From Flammeovirgaceae bacterium (GTDB taxonomy: Bacteria; Bacteroidota; Bacteroidia; Cytophagales; Cyclobacteriaceae), in contig JAJTGY010000008.1 in the NCBI GenBank assembly GCA_021298015.1, forward strand, positions 1-64,000: a stretch of DNA of 64,000 nucleotides, written 5' to 3'. The notes beneath the pieces are model-generated. The model did no database searches. It was not told the DNA's origin and saw nothing but the letters and a program-made list of their open reading frames with translations. Both the position numbers and the translations under genes were made by a program. Of this stretch, positions 43,693-51,542 are shown piece by piece (within the stretch, counting starts at the first letter, position 1; every line of letters begins with the position of its first letter).

Positions 43693-44088
43693 CTAGTCCT
43701 CCATATCGCGCAATTCGATCTCCAGTGCGCGTGTGCTGATGTAAATCTCGTTTAGCGACAGCACCAGCGACAGCATCAGAAAGGCCAGGCTTAGGCCGAA
43801 GGTGGTGTAGGCCCAGCCTTCATGCTGAATGTAAATGAAAAGCATACTGAGTACGCACAGGAAGAAACTCAAAATACTACCGGCCTGCATTTGCTTGATC
43901 AGGGTTAGGCGCCTGCGCAGGTTTCGAATCTGTTCTTTAATGAGTTCGCGCCTGGATTCGTGCTCTTTATAATCGAGGTTTAGTTTTCGGATCAGGGTGG
44001 CCAACCCGAGAAAGCGATTGGTGTACGCCAGCATCATAAGTGTGATGGCCGGGAACAACAGAGCGGGTGTGTTAATGGATATCATCAT
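43693..44088 (-). CDS. DUF2721 family membrane protein
   Basis: A 131-residue membrane protein of the DUF2721 family, function unknown. A first hydrophobic segment (NTPALLFPAITLMMLAYTNRF) is followed by a charged helical hairpin (RELIKEQIRNLRRRLTLIKQM) and two more transmembrane helices (AGSILSFFLCVLSMLFIYI and FGLSLAFLMLSLVLSLNEIY). It starts within the stop of the HAD gene (4-bp overlap) and so shares its transcript. Confidence 0.85.
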   Translation of the reverse strand: MMISINTPALLFPAITLMMLAYTNRFLGLATLIRKLNLDYKEHESRRELIKEQIRNLRRRLTLIKQMQAGSILSFFLCVLSMLFIYIQHEGWAYTTFGLSLAFLMLSLVLSLNEIYISTRALEIELRDMED

Positions 44089-44708
44089 AGCAGCAGGCGA
44101 TGAGTCAATTCTTGTCGAAGATATTCCGGTGATGTAAAGTGTATGGTGTGCAGGCCCAGGGACTTTGCCGTTTGGATGTTGGCGTGGTTGTCGTCAATGA
44201 AAAGGGTTTGGGCAGGCACTACCTGGTAACGGTCAAACAAAATTTGATAAATGTCCGGGAAGGGTTTCCGCGTTTTTTCAACCCCGGAGACCACAATCCC
44301 TTCAAACCAGTGAAGGAAGGGGAAATGCTGAAGAGCCCACGGGAAAGTCTCGGCCGACCAGTTGGTGAGCGCATACAGGCGATGCTGATTTTTTTTCTTC
44401 AGCGTTTCCAGCACGTCCACGGTTTCGGGTATGGGGCCACGAATGGTTTCCTGCCAGCGGTCGTACCAGGCGCGGATGGCCGATTCGTGCCCGGGAAAAC
44501 GGGCCACCAATTCCTCTGTGGCGGCTGCAAACGATCGGCCCGCGTCCTGCTGTTCGTTCCACTCGGTGGTGCACACATGGGTTAAAAACCATTCCACCTC
44601 TTCTTCCGTGCGGAAAATCGTTCGGTACAAGTAGCGTGGGTTCCAGTCAATTAAGACGCCTCCTAAATCAAAAATGACAGTATTGATTGGTTTCGAATTG
44701 GATTCCAT
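44085..44708 (-). CDS. HAD family hydrolase
   Basis: A 207-residue haloacid-dehalogenase-like hydrolase of the HAD-IA group (YihX / epoxide-hydrolase-N-terminal-like). Motif I is FDLGGVLIDW with nucleophile Asp14; motif II includes YALTNWSAET; motif III lysine is VEKTRKPFPDIY; motif IV is TLFIDDNHANIQTAKSLG. It is probably a sugar-phosphate or nucleotide phosphatase of the cytosol, but the substrate is not evident. ATG 44708 gives the usual short N-terminus before motif I. It is coupled to the downstream DUF2721 gene. Confidence 0.9.
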   Translation of the reverse strand: MESNSKPINTVIFDLGGVLIDWNPRYLYRTIFRTEEEVEWFLTHVCTTEWNEQQDAGRSFAAATEELVARFPGHESAIRAWYDRWQETIRGPIPETVDVLETLKKKNQHRLYALTNWSAETFPWALQHFPFLHWFEGIVVSGVEKTRKPFPDIYQILFDRYQVVPAQTLFIDDNHANIQTAKSLGLHTIHFTSPEYLRQELTHRLLL

Positions 44709-44781
44709 CGCGAGAGAAAAGAGCCCCAAAGGTAAGCACTGGGAGGAGGCTTTTGGGGAAACTTACCTCGGTATGCTTGGG

Positions 44782-45648
44782 TTAATGAGCCGGTTTCTTG
44801 CCAAACGCCCATTTTAGAAAATGAGGCATGGCTTCCGCCCAGGTTTTGTGGTTGTGTTCTCCGCCCTCAATTTCCAGATATTGAATGTCGCGGAACGGCC
44901 GGTAGCCGCGTTTGGTCAACTCAGCAATAAGATCAAGTGTGTCATCAATCGAGTCAATGATTCCGTTGTGGTTGCGATCACCGGGTTCATCGCGCGTACC
45001 CGTTTGGAACCAAAATTTCATGTCCGGTTTGAACTTGCCTTTTCGAATAGCCAGGTGCATAATCCGATCGCGATCATCGGCATAGAAGCGGCTGTGGGCA
45101 TCGCGCTTGCGCCACCAAAGAGAGCCGCTGAATACCCCTACTTTCCCAAACATCTCCGGATGTTCCCACGCCATATCCAGGGCCGAAAGCCCGCCCATGG
45201 AGTATCCGGCAACGGCCCGCAGCGAAGGGGAAGGATCAATCGGGTAGCGATAGACCAGGTAAGGTATGAGCTCGCTGGTTACAAATTTGGCGTACGCTTT
45301 TGCTTTTCGGCCACGCCCGCGGTAATCGGCCCGGCTGCTTACCCCATACTCTTGTATCCGGTCTCCGGCCACTATGCCCGCGACAATCACCGGCTCAATG
45401 GCCTGCTCGGCCTCCAGTCGGTCCAGCGTCTCAATTAAACGAACTGCGGTGTTATCCTGCCCGTCATTTAAAATCAGTAGTGGATATTTGCGACCGGGCT
45501 CAAATTGAATGGGACGAACCACTTCCACCTCCACAATGCGATCCAGCAGTTTAGTGTGCGTATCGCGGTAAAAGTCCGATTGGTAAAAAGAGGGGTGATT
45601 TTCCGTCTTCTCGCCTGGCTCGGGATTGGTAAATTCTACAGTTTCCAA
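44782..45648 (-). CDS. Alpha/beta hydrolase-fold esterase (esterase D-like)
   Basis: A 288-residue serine hydrolase of the putative-esterase (antigen 85 / esterase D) type, with the nucleophile in GYSMGGLSAL, the acid near the GTRDEPGDRNHNG region and the histidine in GGEHNHKTW. The start codon is TTG. No signal peptide is visible. The loop DRNHNGIIDSIDDT resembles an EF-hand calcium loop (D-x-N-x-N-G-x-x-D). It is divergent from the next esterase gene, separated by 37 bp in which the two would share a control region. Substrate is unknown. Confidence 0.82.
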   Translation of the reverse strand: METVEFTNPEPGEKTENHPSFYQSDFYRDTHTKLLDRIVEVEVVRPIQFEPGRKYPLLILNDGQDNTAVRLIETLDRLEAEQAIEPVIVAGIVAGDRIQEYGVSSRADYRGRGRKAKAYAKFVTSELIPYLVYRYPIDPSPSLRAVAGYSMGGLSALDMAWEHPEMFGKVGVFSGSLWWRKRDAHSRFYADDRDRIMHLAIRKGKFKPDMKFWFQTGTRDEPGDRNHNGIIDSIDDTLDLIAELTKRGYRPFRDIQYLEIEGGEHNHKTWAEAMPHFLKWAFGKKPAH

Positions 45649-45685
45649 GTACTTTTAGACTTGTAAAAATAGACAAAGCTGAGTT

Positions 45686-46393
45686 ATGTACGAGCATCAT
45701 CACCGTTGGTATTCGCCACGTTTGGGCCGGGATATTGACGTATTGGCATTTGGCACGCGGGGCTACCCGGTCATTCTTTTTCCCACTTCTATGGGTCGCT
45801 ACTATGAGAACAAGGACTTCAAGTTGCTCGATAGTGTAGCCTGGTTTGTCGATAATGGGCTGGTTAAAATTTATTGCCCGGATGGAGTAGACGAGGCCAG
45901 CTGGTATAACCGGAATATCCACCCGGCTGACCGGGTGCGCAATCACATCTGGTATGACCAAATGATTCGTCATGAGCTCGTGCCGCTGGCCCAACGCGAA
46001 ACCGGGGTTGGCCGTGTGGCCACAGCCGGTTGCAGCTTTGGCGGCTATCACGCCAGTAACTTCGGCTTTCGGCACCCCGAAGTAGTGAAGTATGTTTTTA
46101 ATATGGGCGCTGCATTTGACATTCGCGATCAGGTTGATGGTCACTACAACGATGACATCTATTTCAACAACCCACCCGACTTTTTGCCGAGTGCGGACAA
46201 TCCGCATTTTTATGACATGTTCGTTGTGTTGGGTACCGGCACGCATGATATGTGCTGGGATGCCAACGAAAAAATGGCGACCATTCTCCGTAACAAGGGG
46301 ATTCCCCATTGGCTGGATGTTCGACAAAATGCTCCGCACGATTGGCCAGCCTGGCGGGAGATGTTTCCTCACTACCTTTCGCTGATCAAGTAA
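45686..46393 (+). CDS. Esterase family protein (alpha/beta hydrolase fold)
   Basis: A 235-residue alpha/beta hydrolase-like protein starting MYEHHHRWYSPRLGRDIDVLAFG. The elbow GCSFGGYHASN holds the nucleophile serine, with GTGTHDMCWD and NAPHDWPAW supplying the acid and histidine. This form, without signal peptide, is often found beside ATP-grasp/GCS2 amidoligase clusters in Bacteroidota as far as I recall. A near-consensus -7 box (TAGACTTG, 45656-45663) lies upstream. The next hydrolase starts one base after its stop. Confidence 0.82.
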   Translation: MYEHHHRWYSPRLGRDIDVLAFGTRGYPVILFPTSMGRYYENKDFKLLDSVAWFVDNGLVKIYCPDGVDEASWYNRNIHPADRVRNHIWYDQMIRHELVPLAQRETGVGRVATAGCSFGGYHASNFGFRHPEVVKYVFNMGAAFDIRDQVDGHYNDDIYFNNPPDFLPSADNPHFYDMFVVLGTGTHDMCWDANEKMATILRNKGIPHWLDVRQNAPHDWPAWREMFPHYLSLIK

Positions 46394-46394
46394 G

Positions 46395-47333
46395 TTGATC
46401 ACCCGGTCATTCAGCTTCGTTTTTGCCCTGCTGGCATGCCCGACTGCACTTGCCTTTTCTTCGGTACAGATCTCCGAAGCGGTAGTCATAGGGGGAATTC
46501 AGCAATACATCGAGGTGCGCGGGCCCGCTGAACAAAGCCCCATCCTGCTTTTATTGCATGGCGGCCCCGGCAATTCGGTCACCAAACGAGCAGCCTCGTT
46601 TACATCCGAACTTCAAAAACATTTTCTGGTGGTGTTGTGGGACCAGCGCAATAGTGGCAAGACGCGTGAGTTGAATACCTCTCCGCAGGCCGACCTAGGA
46701 ACCTTCGAATCGGATGCAGCCGAAATGATTCAGTATTTGCTGACGCGATTCGGGCAGACCAAGTTGTTTCTGTTTGGCCATTCGTGGGGAGGGTTTCTGG
46801 CTTTGCGGGTGGCGAAGCAACAACCCGATCGGGTAATGGCCTGCCTGGCGGTGAGCCCGATGATTTTCCAGCAAGAAAGCGAGCGATTGTCTCTGGAGTG
46901 GATGCTCCAGCGGGCAAGGGAAACCAACGATTCACGAGCGCAAACCGATCTGGAAAAGGTAAAAATACCCTTTGAAAATGGAGATCAGTTGTATTGGCAT
47001 CGCTACTGGCTGGCCAGGTTCTCTGGAAACCGGCCCCCCGACAGGAGTTTTGTTCAACGTTGGGCCATTGATTGGCTGGACGTGCTGAATGAGGCTTCGC
47101 GCGTCAATTTATTAGCTGATTCGGCCCATTGGCCCGTGCCGCTGTTTCTTTTTGTTGGTGGACGCGATTTTCAGACTCATTTCAGTCTTGCTCAGAAATA
47201 TGTTACCCATGTAAAAGCCGGAAAAAAGGACTTATTTTGGTTTCCGAATTCGGGGCATAACCTGTTGTTTACTGATTCGCACGAGGTGCAGCAGCAGGTT
47301 ATCTCAATTCTGAACGATTACAAAAGTCAGTAA
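46395..47333 (+). CDS. Exported alpha/beta hydrolase, prolyl aminopeptidase-like
   Basis: A 312-residue alpha/beta hydrolase with an N-terminal signal-peptide-like segment (SFSFVFALLACPTALAFS), so it should act in the periplasm. The oxyanion-hole motif is HGGPG, the nucleophile elbow GHSWGGF, the acid in VGGRDFQTH and the histidine in SGHNLL, a pattern seen in S33 proline iminopeptidases. Substrate could be a peptide or another small amide or ester. It begins with TTG just after the previous stop and ends 26 bp before the ATP-grasp gene, so the two hydrolases and the amidoligase genes are probably one unit. Confidence 0.82.
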   Translation: MITRSFSFVFALLACPTALAFSSVQISEAVVIGGIQQYIEVRGPAEQSPILLLLHGGPGNSVTKRAASFTSELQKHFLVVLWDQRNSGKTRELNTSPQADLGTFESDAAEMIQYLLTRFGQTKLFLFGHSWGGFLALRVAKQQPDRVMACLAVSPMIFQQESERLSLEWMLQRARETNDSRAQTDLEKVKIPFENGDQLYWHRYWLARFSGNRPPDRSFVQRWAIDWLDVLNEASRVNLLADSAHWPVPLFLFVGGRDFQTHFSLAQKYVTHVKAGKKDLFWFPNSGHNLLFTDSHEVQQQVISILNDYKSQ

Positions 47334-47359
47334 CACAAGTCAGCACAAACTATTAACCG

Positions 47360-48325
47360 ATGAAAAAGATTGGAGTCCTTCATGGCATGGAACGTTCGTT
47401 TCCGATGGCCTTTGTCGATCGCGTAAACCGGATGGGATTGAAGAATGTTAAAGCCGAGCATCTTGAGATTGACAAGGTGCAGCAAGGCGAGCCTTGCGGC
47501 TTCGATGTGATCATCGACCGGATTTCCCAGGATGTGCCGTTTTATCGCGCTGTTTTGAAAAATGCGGCCAGCACCGGAACAGCCGTTATCAACAATCCTT
47601 TTTGGTGGAGCGCAGATGAGAAATTCTTTAACAACGCACTGGCGGTGAAAATCGGAGTGCCCGTGCCCAAGACGGTGCTCTTGCCTTCACACGACAAACC
47701 GACCGATACACAGGACTCTTCGTTCAGCAATCTGAGGTTCCCGCTAAGTTGGGATCAAATCTTCAGTCATATCGGCTTCCCCGCCTATATGAAGCCGCAC
47801 GCTGGCGGTGGTTGGAAGAGCGTATACAAACTGCGTGACCCGGCCGACTTCTTTGAGAAATTCAAAGAGACCGGACAGTTGGTGATGATGCTTCAGGAAG
47901 AAATTGTCTTTCAGGAATATTTCCGCTGCTACTGCCTGGGGCGCAAGTATGTGCGTATTATGGAGTACGAACCACGCAATCCGCATCACCTGCGCTATGT
48001 GGTTAACCGCGGGCCCGCCTCAGAGAAGTTGCTGAAGACGGTACACGACTATGTCTTGAAATTAAACGAGGCGTTGGGGTACGATTTCAACACGGTGGAG
48101 TTTGCCGTGCGCGATGGCGTGCCGTATGCCATCGATTTTTGCAATCCGGCACCAGATGCTGACGTGAACTCGGTGGGACAGGAAAATTTCGAGTGGGTAG
48201 TGGAGCACGCGGCCCGCATGGCAGTGGAGCGTGCCGAAGCACACCAGCCCGGTAAGGACAATCTCACCTGGGGCACGTACGTAGCTGATGGTGTGGCCAA
48301 TTTTCTGAAATCAAATAAGAAGTAA
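47360..48325 (+). CDS. ATP-grasp amidoligase of the RimK/glutathione-synthetase-like type
   Basis: A 321-residue ATP-grasp enzyme expected to join an amine to a carboxylate through an acyl phosphate. The N-terminal alpha/beta domain (to about residue 95) is followed by the ATP-grasp fold: FPAYMKPHAGGGWKSVYKL holds the ATP-binding lysine and glycine loop; MMLQEEIVFQEYFRCYCLG lies at the adenine hinge; and YDFNTVEFAVRDG...PYAIDFCNPAPDADVN contains the metal-binding Glu and Asp/Asn. First gene of a run with a GCS2 ligase, a glutamine amidotransferase and a second ATP-grasp-like protein. Confidence 0.85.
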   Translation: MKKIGVLHGMERSFPMAFVDRVNRMGLKNVKAEHLEIDKVQQGEPCGFDVIIDRISQDVPFYRAVLKNAASTGTAVINNPFWWSADEKFFNNALAVKIGVPVPKTVLLPSHDKPTDTQDSSFSNLRFPLSWDQIFSHIGFPAYMKPHAGGGWKSVYKLRDPADFFEKFKETGQLVMMLQEEIVFQEYFRCYCLGRKYVRIMEYEPRNPHHLRYVVNRGPASEKLLKTVHDYVLKLNEALGYDFNTVEFAVRDGVPYAIDFCNPAPDADVNSVGQENFEWVVEHAARMAVERAEAHQPGKDNLTWGTYVADGVANFLKSNKK

Positions 48326-48357
48326 TTACCTGGTTTAAAACGGGCGCAGCCCTGAGT

Positions 48358-49458
48358 ATGGAAAAATTTACCCTCGGAGTGGAGGAGGAATACATGGTGA
48401 TCGATCCGCATACGCGCGAGTTAAAGTCGCATGACCAGCGGATAGTGGAGATCGCGGCCGGCAGCCCCTTGAAAGATGCTGTGAAGGCGGAGATGCATCA
48501 GGCGGTAGTGGAGGTGGGCACCGGTGTTTGCGAAAATATTCAACAGGCTTACGATGAGATTAAATTTCTGCGCAAGTCGGTGTCCGACATCGCCAGAAGT
48601 CTTGACTTGCGCATAGGGGCCAGCGGCACGCACCCGTTTTCGCATTGGTCGCAGCAGCTGATTACGCCTAACCCCCGCTACGATGCCATTGTTAACGAAA
48701 TGCAGGAGGCTGCGCGCTCTAATCTGATCTTCGGCCTGCATGTGCACGTAGGCATTAAGGATAAGAACCTGGCCATCCACATCATGAACACCGTGCGGTA
48801 CTTTTTACCCCACGTGTACGCGCTATCGTGTAACTCACCCTTTTGGGAGGGGCGTAACACCGGCTTCAAGTCGTTTCGTACCAAGGTGTTCGACAAATTT
48901 CCGCGCACCGGGTTGCCGGATTACTTCAGCGACTGGGATGATTTTAAAAACTACGTCAACCTCCTGATTAAGACCGGATGTATCGACAACGCAAAGAAAA
49001 TCTGGTGGGATGTGCGGGTGCATCCGTTCTTTGATACGATTGAGTTCAGAATTTGTGACGTGCCCATGCGTGTGGAAGAGTCCATTGCTATTGCTGCGTT
49101 GTTCCAGGCCCTTGTAGCCAAGTTGTACAAGCTGCGGCAGCAGAACATGAGTTTCATCCTTTACAATCGCGCATTGATCAATGAGAACAAATGGCGCGCG
49201 TCACGCTACGGTATTGATGGTAAGCTTATAGATTTTGGTAAGCAATCCGAAGTGGATGCCCGCTCACTGGTGTTGGAATTGTTAGATTTTGTTGATGACG
49301 TTGTCGATGGGTTAGGCAGTCGGCCAGCGATTCAATATGTACACGAGATTTTGAAGGTTGGCACCGGGGCCAACCGGCAGTTAGCCGTGTACAAAGAGAC
49401 TGGTAAACTGGAGCGTGTGGTGGATTACATCACCGAGCAAACGATAGCGGGCACCTGA
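48358..49458 (+). CDS. Carboxylate-amine ligase (glutamate-cysteine ligase type 2, YbdK-like)
   Basis: A 366-residue member of the GCS2 family, whose E. coli member YbdK has weak glutamate-cysteine ligase activity. The ATP/metal-binding opening is FTLGVEEEYMVIDPHTREL; the fold continues with RIGASGTHPFSHW, NLIFGLHVHVGI and FRICDVPMRVEESIAIAALFQALVAKLY. Length equals the family norm. It lies 32 bp after the ATP-grasp gene. The neighbouring genes suggest a product other than glutathione. Confidence 0.92.
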   Translation: MEKFTLGVEEEYMVIDPHTRELKSHDQRIVEIAAGSPLKDAVKAEMHQAVVEVGTGVCENIQQAYDEIKFLRKSVSDIARSLDLRIGASGTHPFSHWSQQLITPNPRYDAIVNEMQEAARSNLIFGLHVHVGIKDKNLAIHIMNTVRYFLPHVYALSCNSPFWEGRNTGFKSFRTKVFDKFPRTGLPDYFSDWDDFKNYVNLLIKTGCIDNAKKIWWDVRVHPFFDTIEFRICDVPMRVEESIAIAALFQALVAKLYKLRQQNMSFILYNRALINENKWRASRYGIDGKLIDFGKQSEVDARSLVLELLDFVDDVVDGLGSRPAIQYVHEILKVGTGANRQLAVYKETGKLERVVDYITEQTIAGT

Positions 49459-49468
49459 CTTTAGTCAG
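49455..49468. repeat. 6-bp palindrome at the expected -33 position of the amidotransferase promoter
   Basis: CTGACT (49455-49460), TT, AGTCAG (49463-49468), a perfect inverted repeat that includes the stop codon of the ligase gene. Its right arm ends 21 bp upstream of the -7 box at 49490, where the -33 element is expected, so a regulator binding there could control the next two genes. Confidence 0.5.
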
Positions 49469-49489
49469 GAGTTGCATGTTCAAATTTGG

Positions 49490-49497
49490 TACTTTTG
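49490..49497 (+). promoter_or_regulatory. -7 box for the amidotransferase gene
   Basis: TACTTTTG matches TAnnTTTG exactly; transcription would start near 49503, about 9 nt before GTG 49512. This would give the last two genes of the cluster their own promoter. Confidence 0.55.
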
Positions 49498-49511
49498 TCT
49501 GAAGTTTTGTT

Positions 49512-50351
49512 GTGAGTCAGTCGTCAAACATACGAATTGCCGTACTGGATATGTACGAGGGTATGCCCAATGAAGGCATGCGGGGTATTCGCCAGCTGAT
49601 TGAGGAGTTTGAGGCTGATTGTCACATGCCGGTTAAGTATGATGTATTCGATGTGCGGCTGAAATGCGAAGTGCCCGGAGCCGACTACGATATTTATATC
49701 AGCAGCGGGGGCCCGGGCAGCCCGCTTGAAAGTGAGGGATCATTGTGGGAGCGGAAATTTTTTTCGCTCATGGATGAAATCCAGGTATTTAATCGTTCCA
49801 CCAAGGGTCCGCGAAAGCATGTACTGCTGATTTGTCATTCGTTCCAGGTGTATTGCCGTTATTATGGGTACGGGGTGGTGAGCAAGCGCAAGAGCACCTC
49901 GTTTGGTGTGATGCCGGTACACCATACTTTTGAAGGAATGCACGAGCCCTTGTTTCGAAGTCTGGGCGACCCTTTTTATGTTGTCGATTCCAGGGATTAT
50001 CAGATCACACAACCGAACCAGGAAAGAATCCGGGAGCGCGGGGGCTCAGTATTGTGCCTGGAAAAATTCCGGCCGCATGTCGACCTGGAGCGAGCCGTGA
50101 TGTCCATCCGGTTTGATGACGCGTTTATCGGGATGCAGTTTCACCCCGAAGCGGATGCCCCCGGTATGCGCATGTACCTGTTGCGCGAAGACAAGAAGGA
50201 AATTGTGATTGAAAAGCACGGTGAGAAAAAATATTGGGACATGCTGGACCACCTCAACGACCCGGACAAAATTATGGCCACCTACCATGCCGTGGTACCT
50301 CGGTTTCTCATGCAGGGTTTAAAAACTAACCTGGTTGCCGCCCTCTCATGA
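49512..50351 (+). CDS. Class I glutamine amidotransferase
   Basis: A 279-residue GATase1 that releases ammonia from glutamine. The nucleophile is Cys108 in LICHSFQVYC (the usual second glycine of GxCxG is replaced), and the His-Glu pair is His211 and Glu213 in MQFHPEAD. The opening ISSGGPGSP is the oxyanion side. It starts at GTG 49512 and ends in a 4-bp overlap with the last gene of the cluster. No synthetase domain is fused, so the ammonia is probably passed to one of the neighbouring ligases. Confidence 0.88.
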   Translation: MSQSSNIRIAVLDMYEGMPNEGMRGIRQLIEEFEADCHMPVKYDVFDVRLKCEVPGADYDIYISSGGPGSPLESEGSLWERKFFSLMDEIQVFNRSTKGPRKHVLLICHSFQVYCRYYGYGVVSKRKSTSFGVMPVHHTFEGMHEPLFRSLGDPFYVVDSRDYQITQPNQERIRERGGSVLCLEKFRPHVDLERAVMSIRFDDAFIGMQFHPEADAPGMRMYLLREDKKEIVIEKHGEKKYWDMLDHLNDPDKIMATYHAVVPRFLMQGLKTNLVAALS

Positions 50352-51541
50352 TTGCTGCTGCACGCGCCCGCTTCAACCGGTCCTTCTCCGAGGAGAAATA
50401 TCAGCGGTTTCTTGATGATTTGAACACGAGCTACGGTCAGAAAGTTACATTTCGTGTAGCCGAGACACCGGTATTCGTTTCGCGCCATCTGCGTGAAAAA
50501 CTGATGAAGGCCTCCAACGACATCATCGATGTGATCATTCGCGATGATTACCCGAAGTTGGTGGAGAAGGCAATACCCAGCCACCTGGTCGTTCCCCGCG
50601 AAACACCTCACACCCTTTTTCTGGCGCTCGACTATGCCGTGGTGCTGGGCTCAGATGGGTCATTGGAACCTCAGCTTATCGAAATGCAGGGCTTTCCCTC
50701 GTTGTTCGGTTGGCAGGATTTTGTTGCACTGAAGTACCGCGAGCATTTCGATGTGCCCGCGCAGTTCTTCAATCATTTCAATCTCACGGAAGCCGGCTAT
50801 CGCCAACGCTTTACACAGGCTGTGCTCAACGGCCACGCACCGGAAAATGTAGTGTTGCTGGAGATTGAGCCGATGAAACAGAACACGGCTATTGATTTTA
50901 CCATTACGCAGCACATGACAGGCATTGCGCCCGTGCACATTGGTGATGTGGAGCGCGAGGGTCGGCAGTTGTTTTACCGCCAGGCCGGCAAGCGCATTCC
51001 GATTCACCGGATTTATAATCGGGTGATCTTTGATGAATTGGTTAAGCGCAACGACTTAAAACTACAGTTTAACCTGACGGAAGATGTGGATGTGGAATGG
51101 GCCGGTCACCCGAATTGGTTCTTCCGCATCAGCAAATACACGATGCCGTTTATTCAAAGTCCATTTGTGCCAGAGTGTCGCTTCCTCCATCAATACACCT
51201 CATTCCCGGAAGATCTCGAGCATTATGTGCTGAAGCCGCTGTTTTCGTTTTCGGGCACAGGTGTGATTTTTCACGTAACCCAGGCGGACATTGAGGCTAT
51301 TCCCGCAGAACATCGGCATGAGTACCTGCTGCAGCGGAAAGTGAAATACGAACCGGTGGTGCAAGCACCTGATGGTCAGGTGAAGGTGGAGATTCGGATG
51401 TTGTTTTTGTGGGAAGAGGGTAAGCCCAGACCCGAACCGGTCACCAACCTGGCCCGCCTCAGCCGCGGTGATATGATTGGGGTGAAATACAACAAAGACA
51501 AAACCTGGGTTGGCGGATCGGTTTGCTTTTTTGAGCCGTAG
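50348..51541 (+). CDS. ATP-grasp-like protein (probable circularly permuted/glutathionylspermidine-synthase-like ligase)
   Basis: A 397-residue soluble protein that I do not recognise by name. The second half has features of an ATP-grasp ligase: HYVLKPLFSFSGTGVIF (lysine plus small-residue loop), a hydrophobic hinge EYLLQRKVKYEPVV and a metal-site-like QVKVEIRMLFLWEEG, ending in GVKYNKDKTWVGGSVCFFE. The first half contains LIEMQGFPSLFGWQDF and LEIEPMKQNTAIDF. The order suggests a permuted ATP-grasp as in glutathionylspermidine synthase relatives, but this is inference. Its start overlaps the amidotransferase stop, so the two act together. Confidence 0.65.
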   Translation: MIAAARARFNRSFSEEKYQRFLDDLNTSYGQKVTFRVAETPVFVSRHLREKLMKASNDIIDVIIRDDYPKLVEKAIPSHLVVPRETPHTLFLALDYAVVLGSDGSLEPQLIEMQGFPSLFGWQDFVALKYREHFDVPAQFFNHFNLTEAGYRQRFTQAVLNGHAPENVVLLEIEPMKQNTAIDFTITQHMTGIAPVHIGDVEREGRQLFYRQAGKRIPIHRIYNRVIFDELVKRNDLKLQFNLTEDVDVEWAGHPNWFFRISKYTMPFIQSPFVPECRFLHQYTSFPEDLEHYVLKPLFSFSGTGVIFHVTQADIEAIPAEHRHEYLLQRKVKYEPVVQAPDGQVKVEIRMLFLWEEGKPRPEPVTNLARLSRGDMIGVKYNKDKTWVGGSVCFFEP

Positions 51542-51542
51542 G

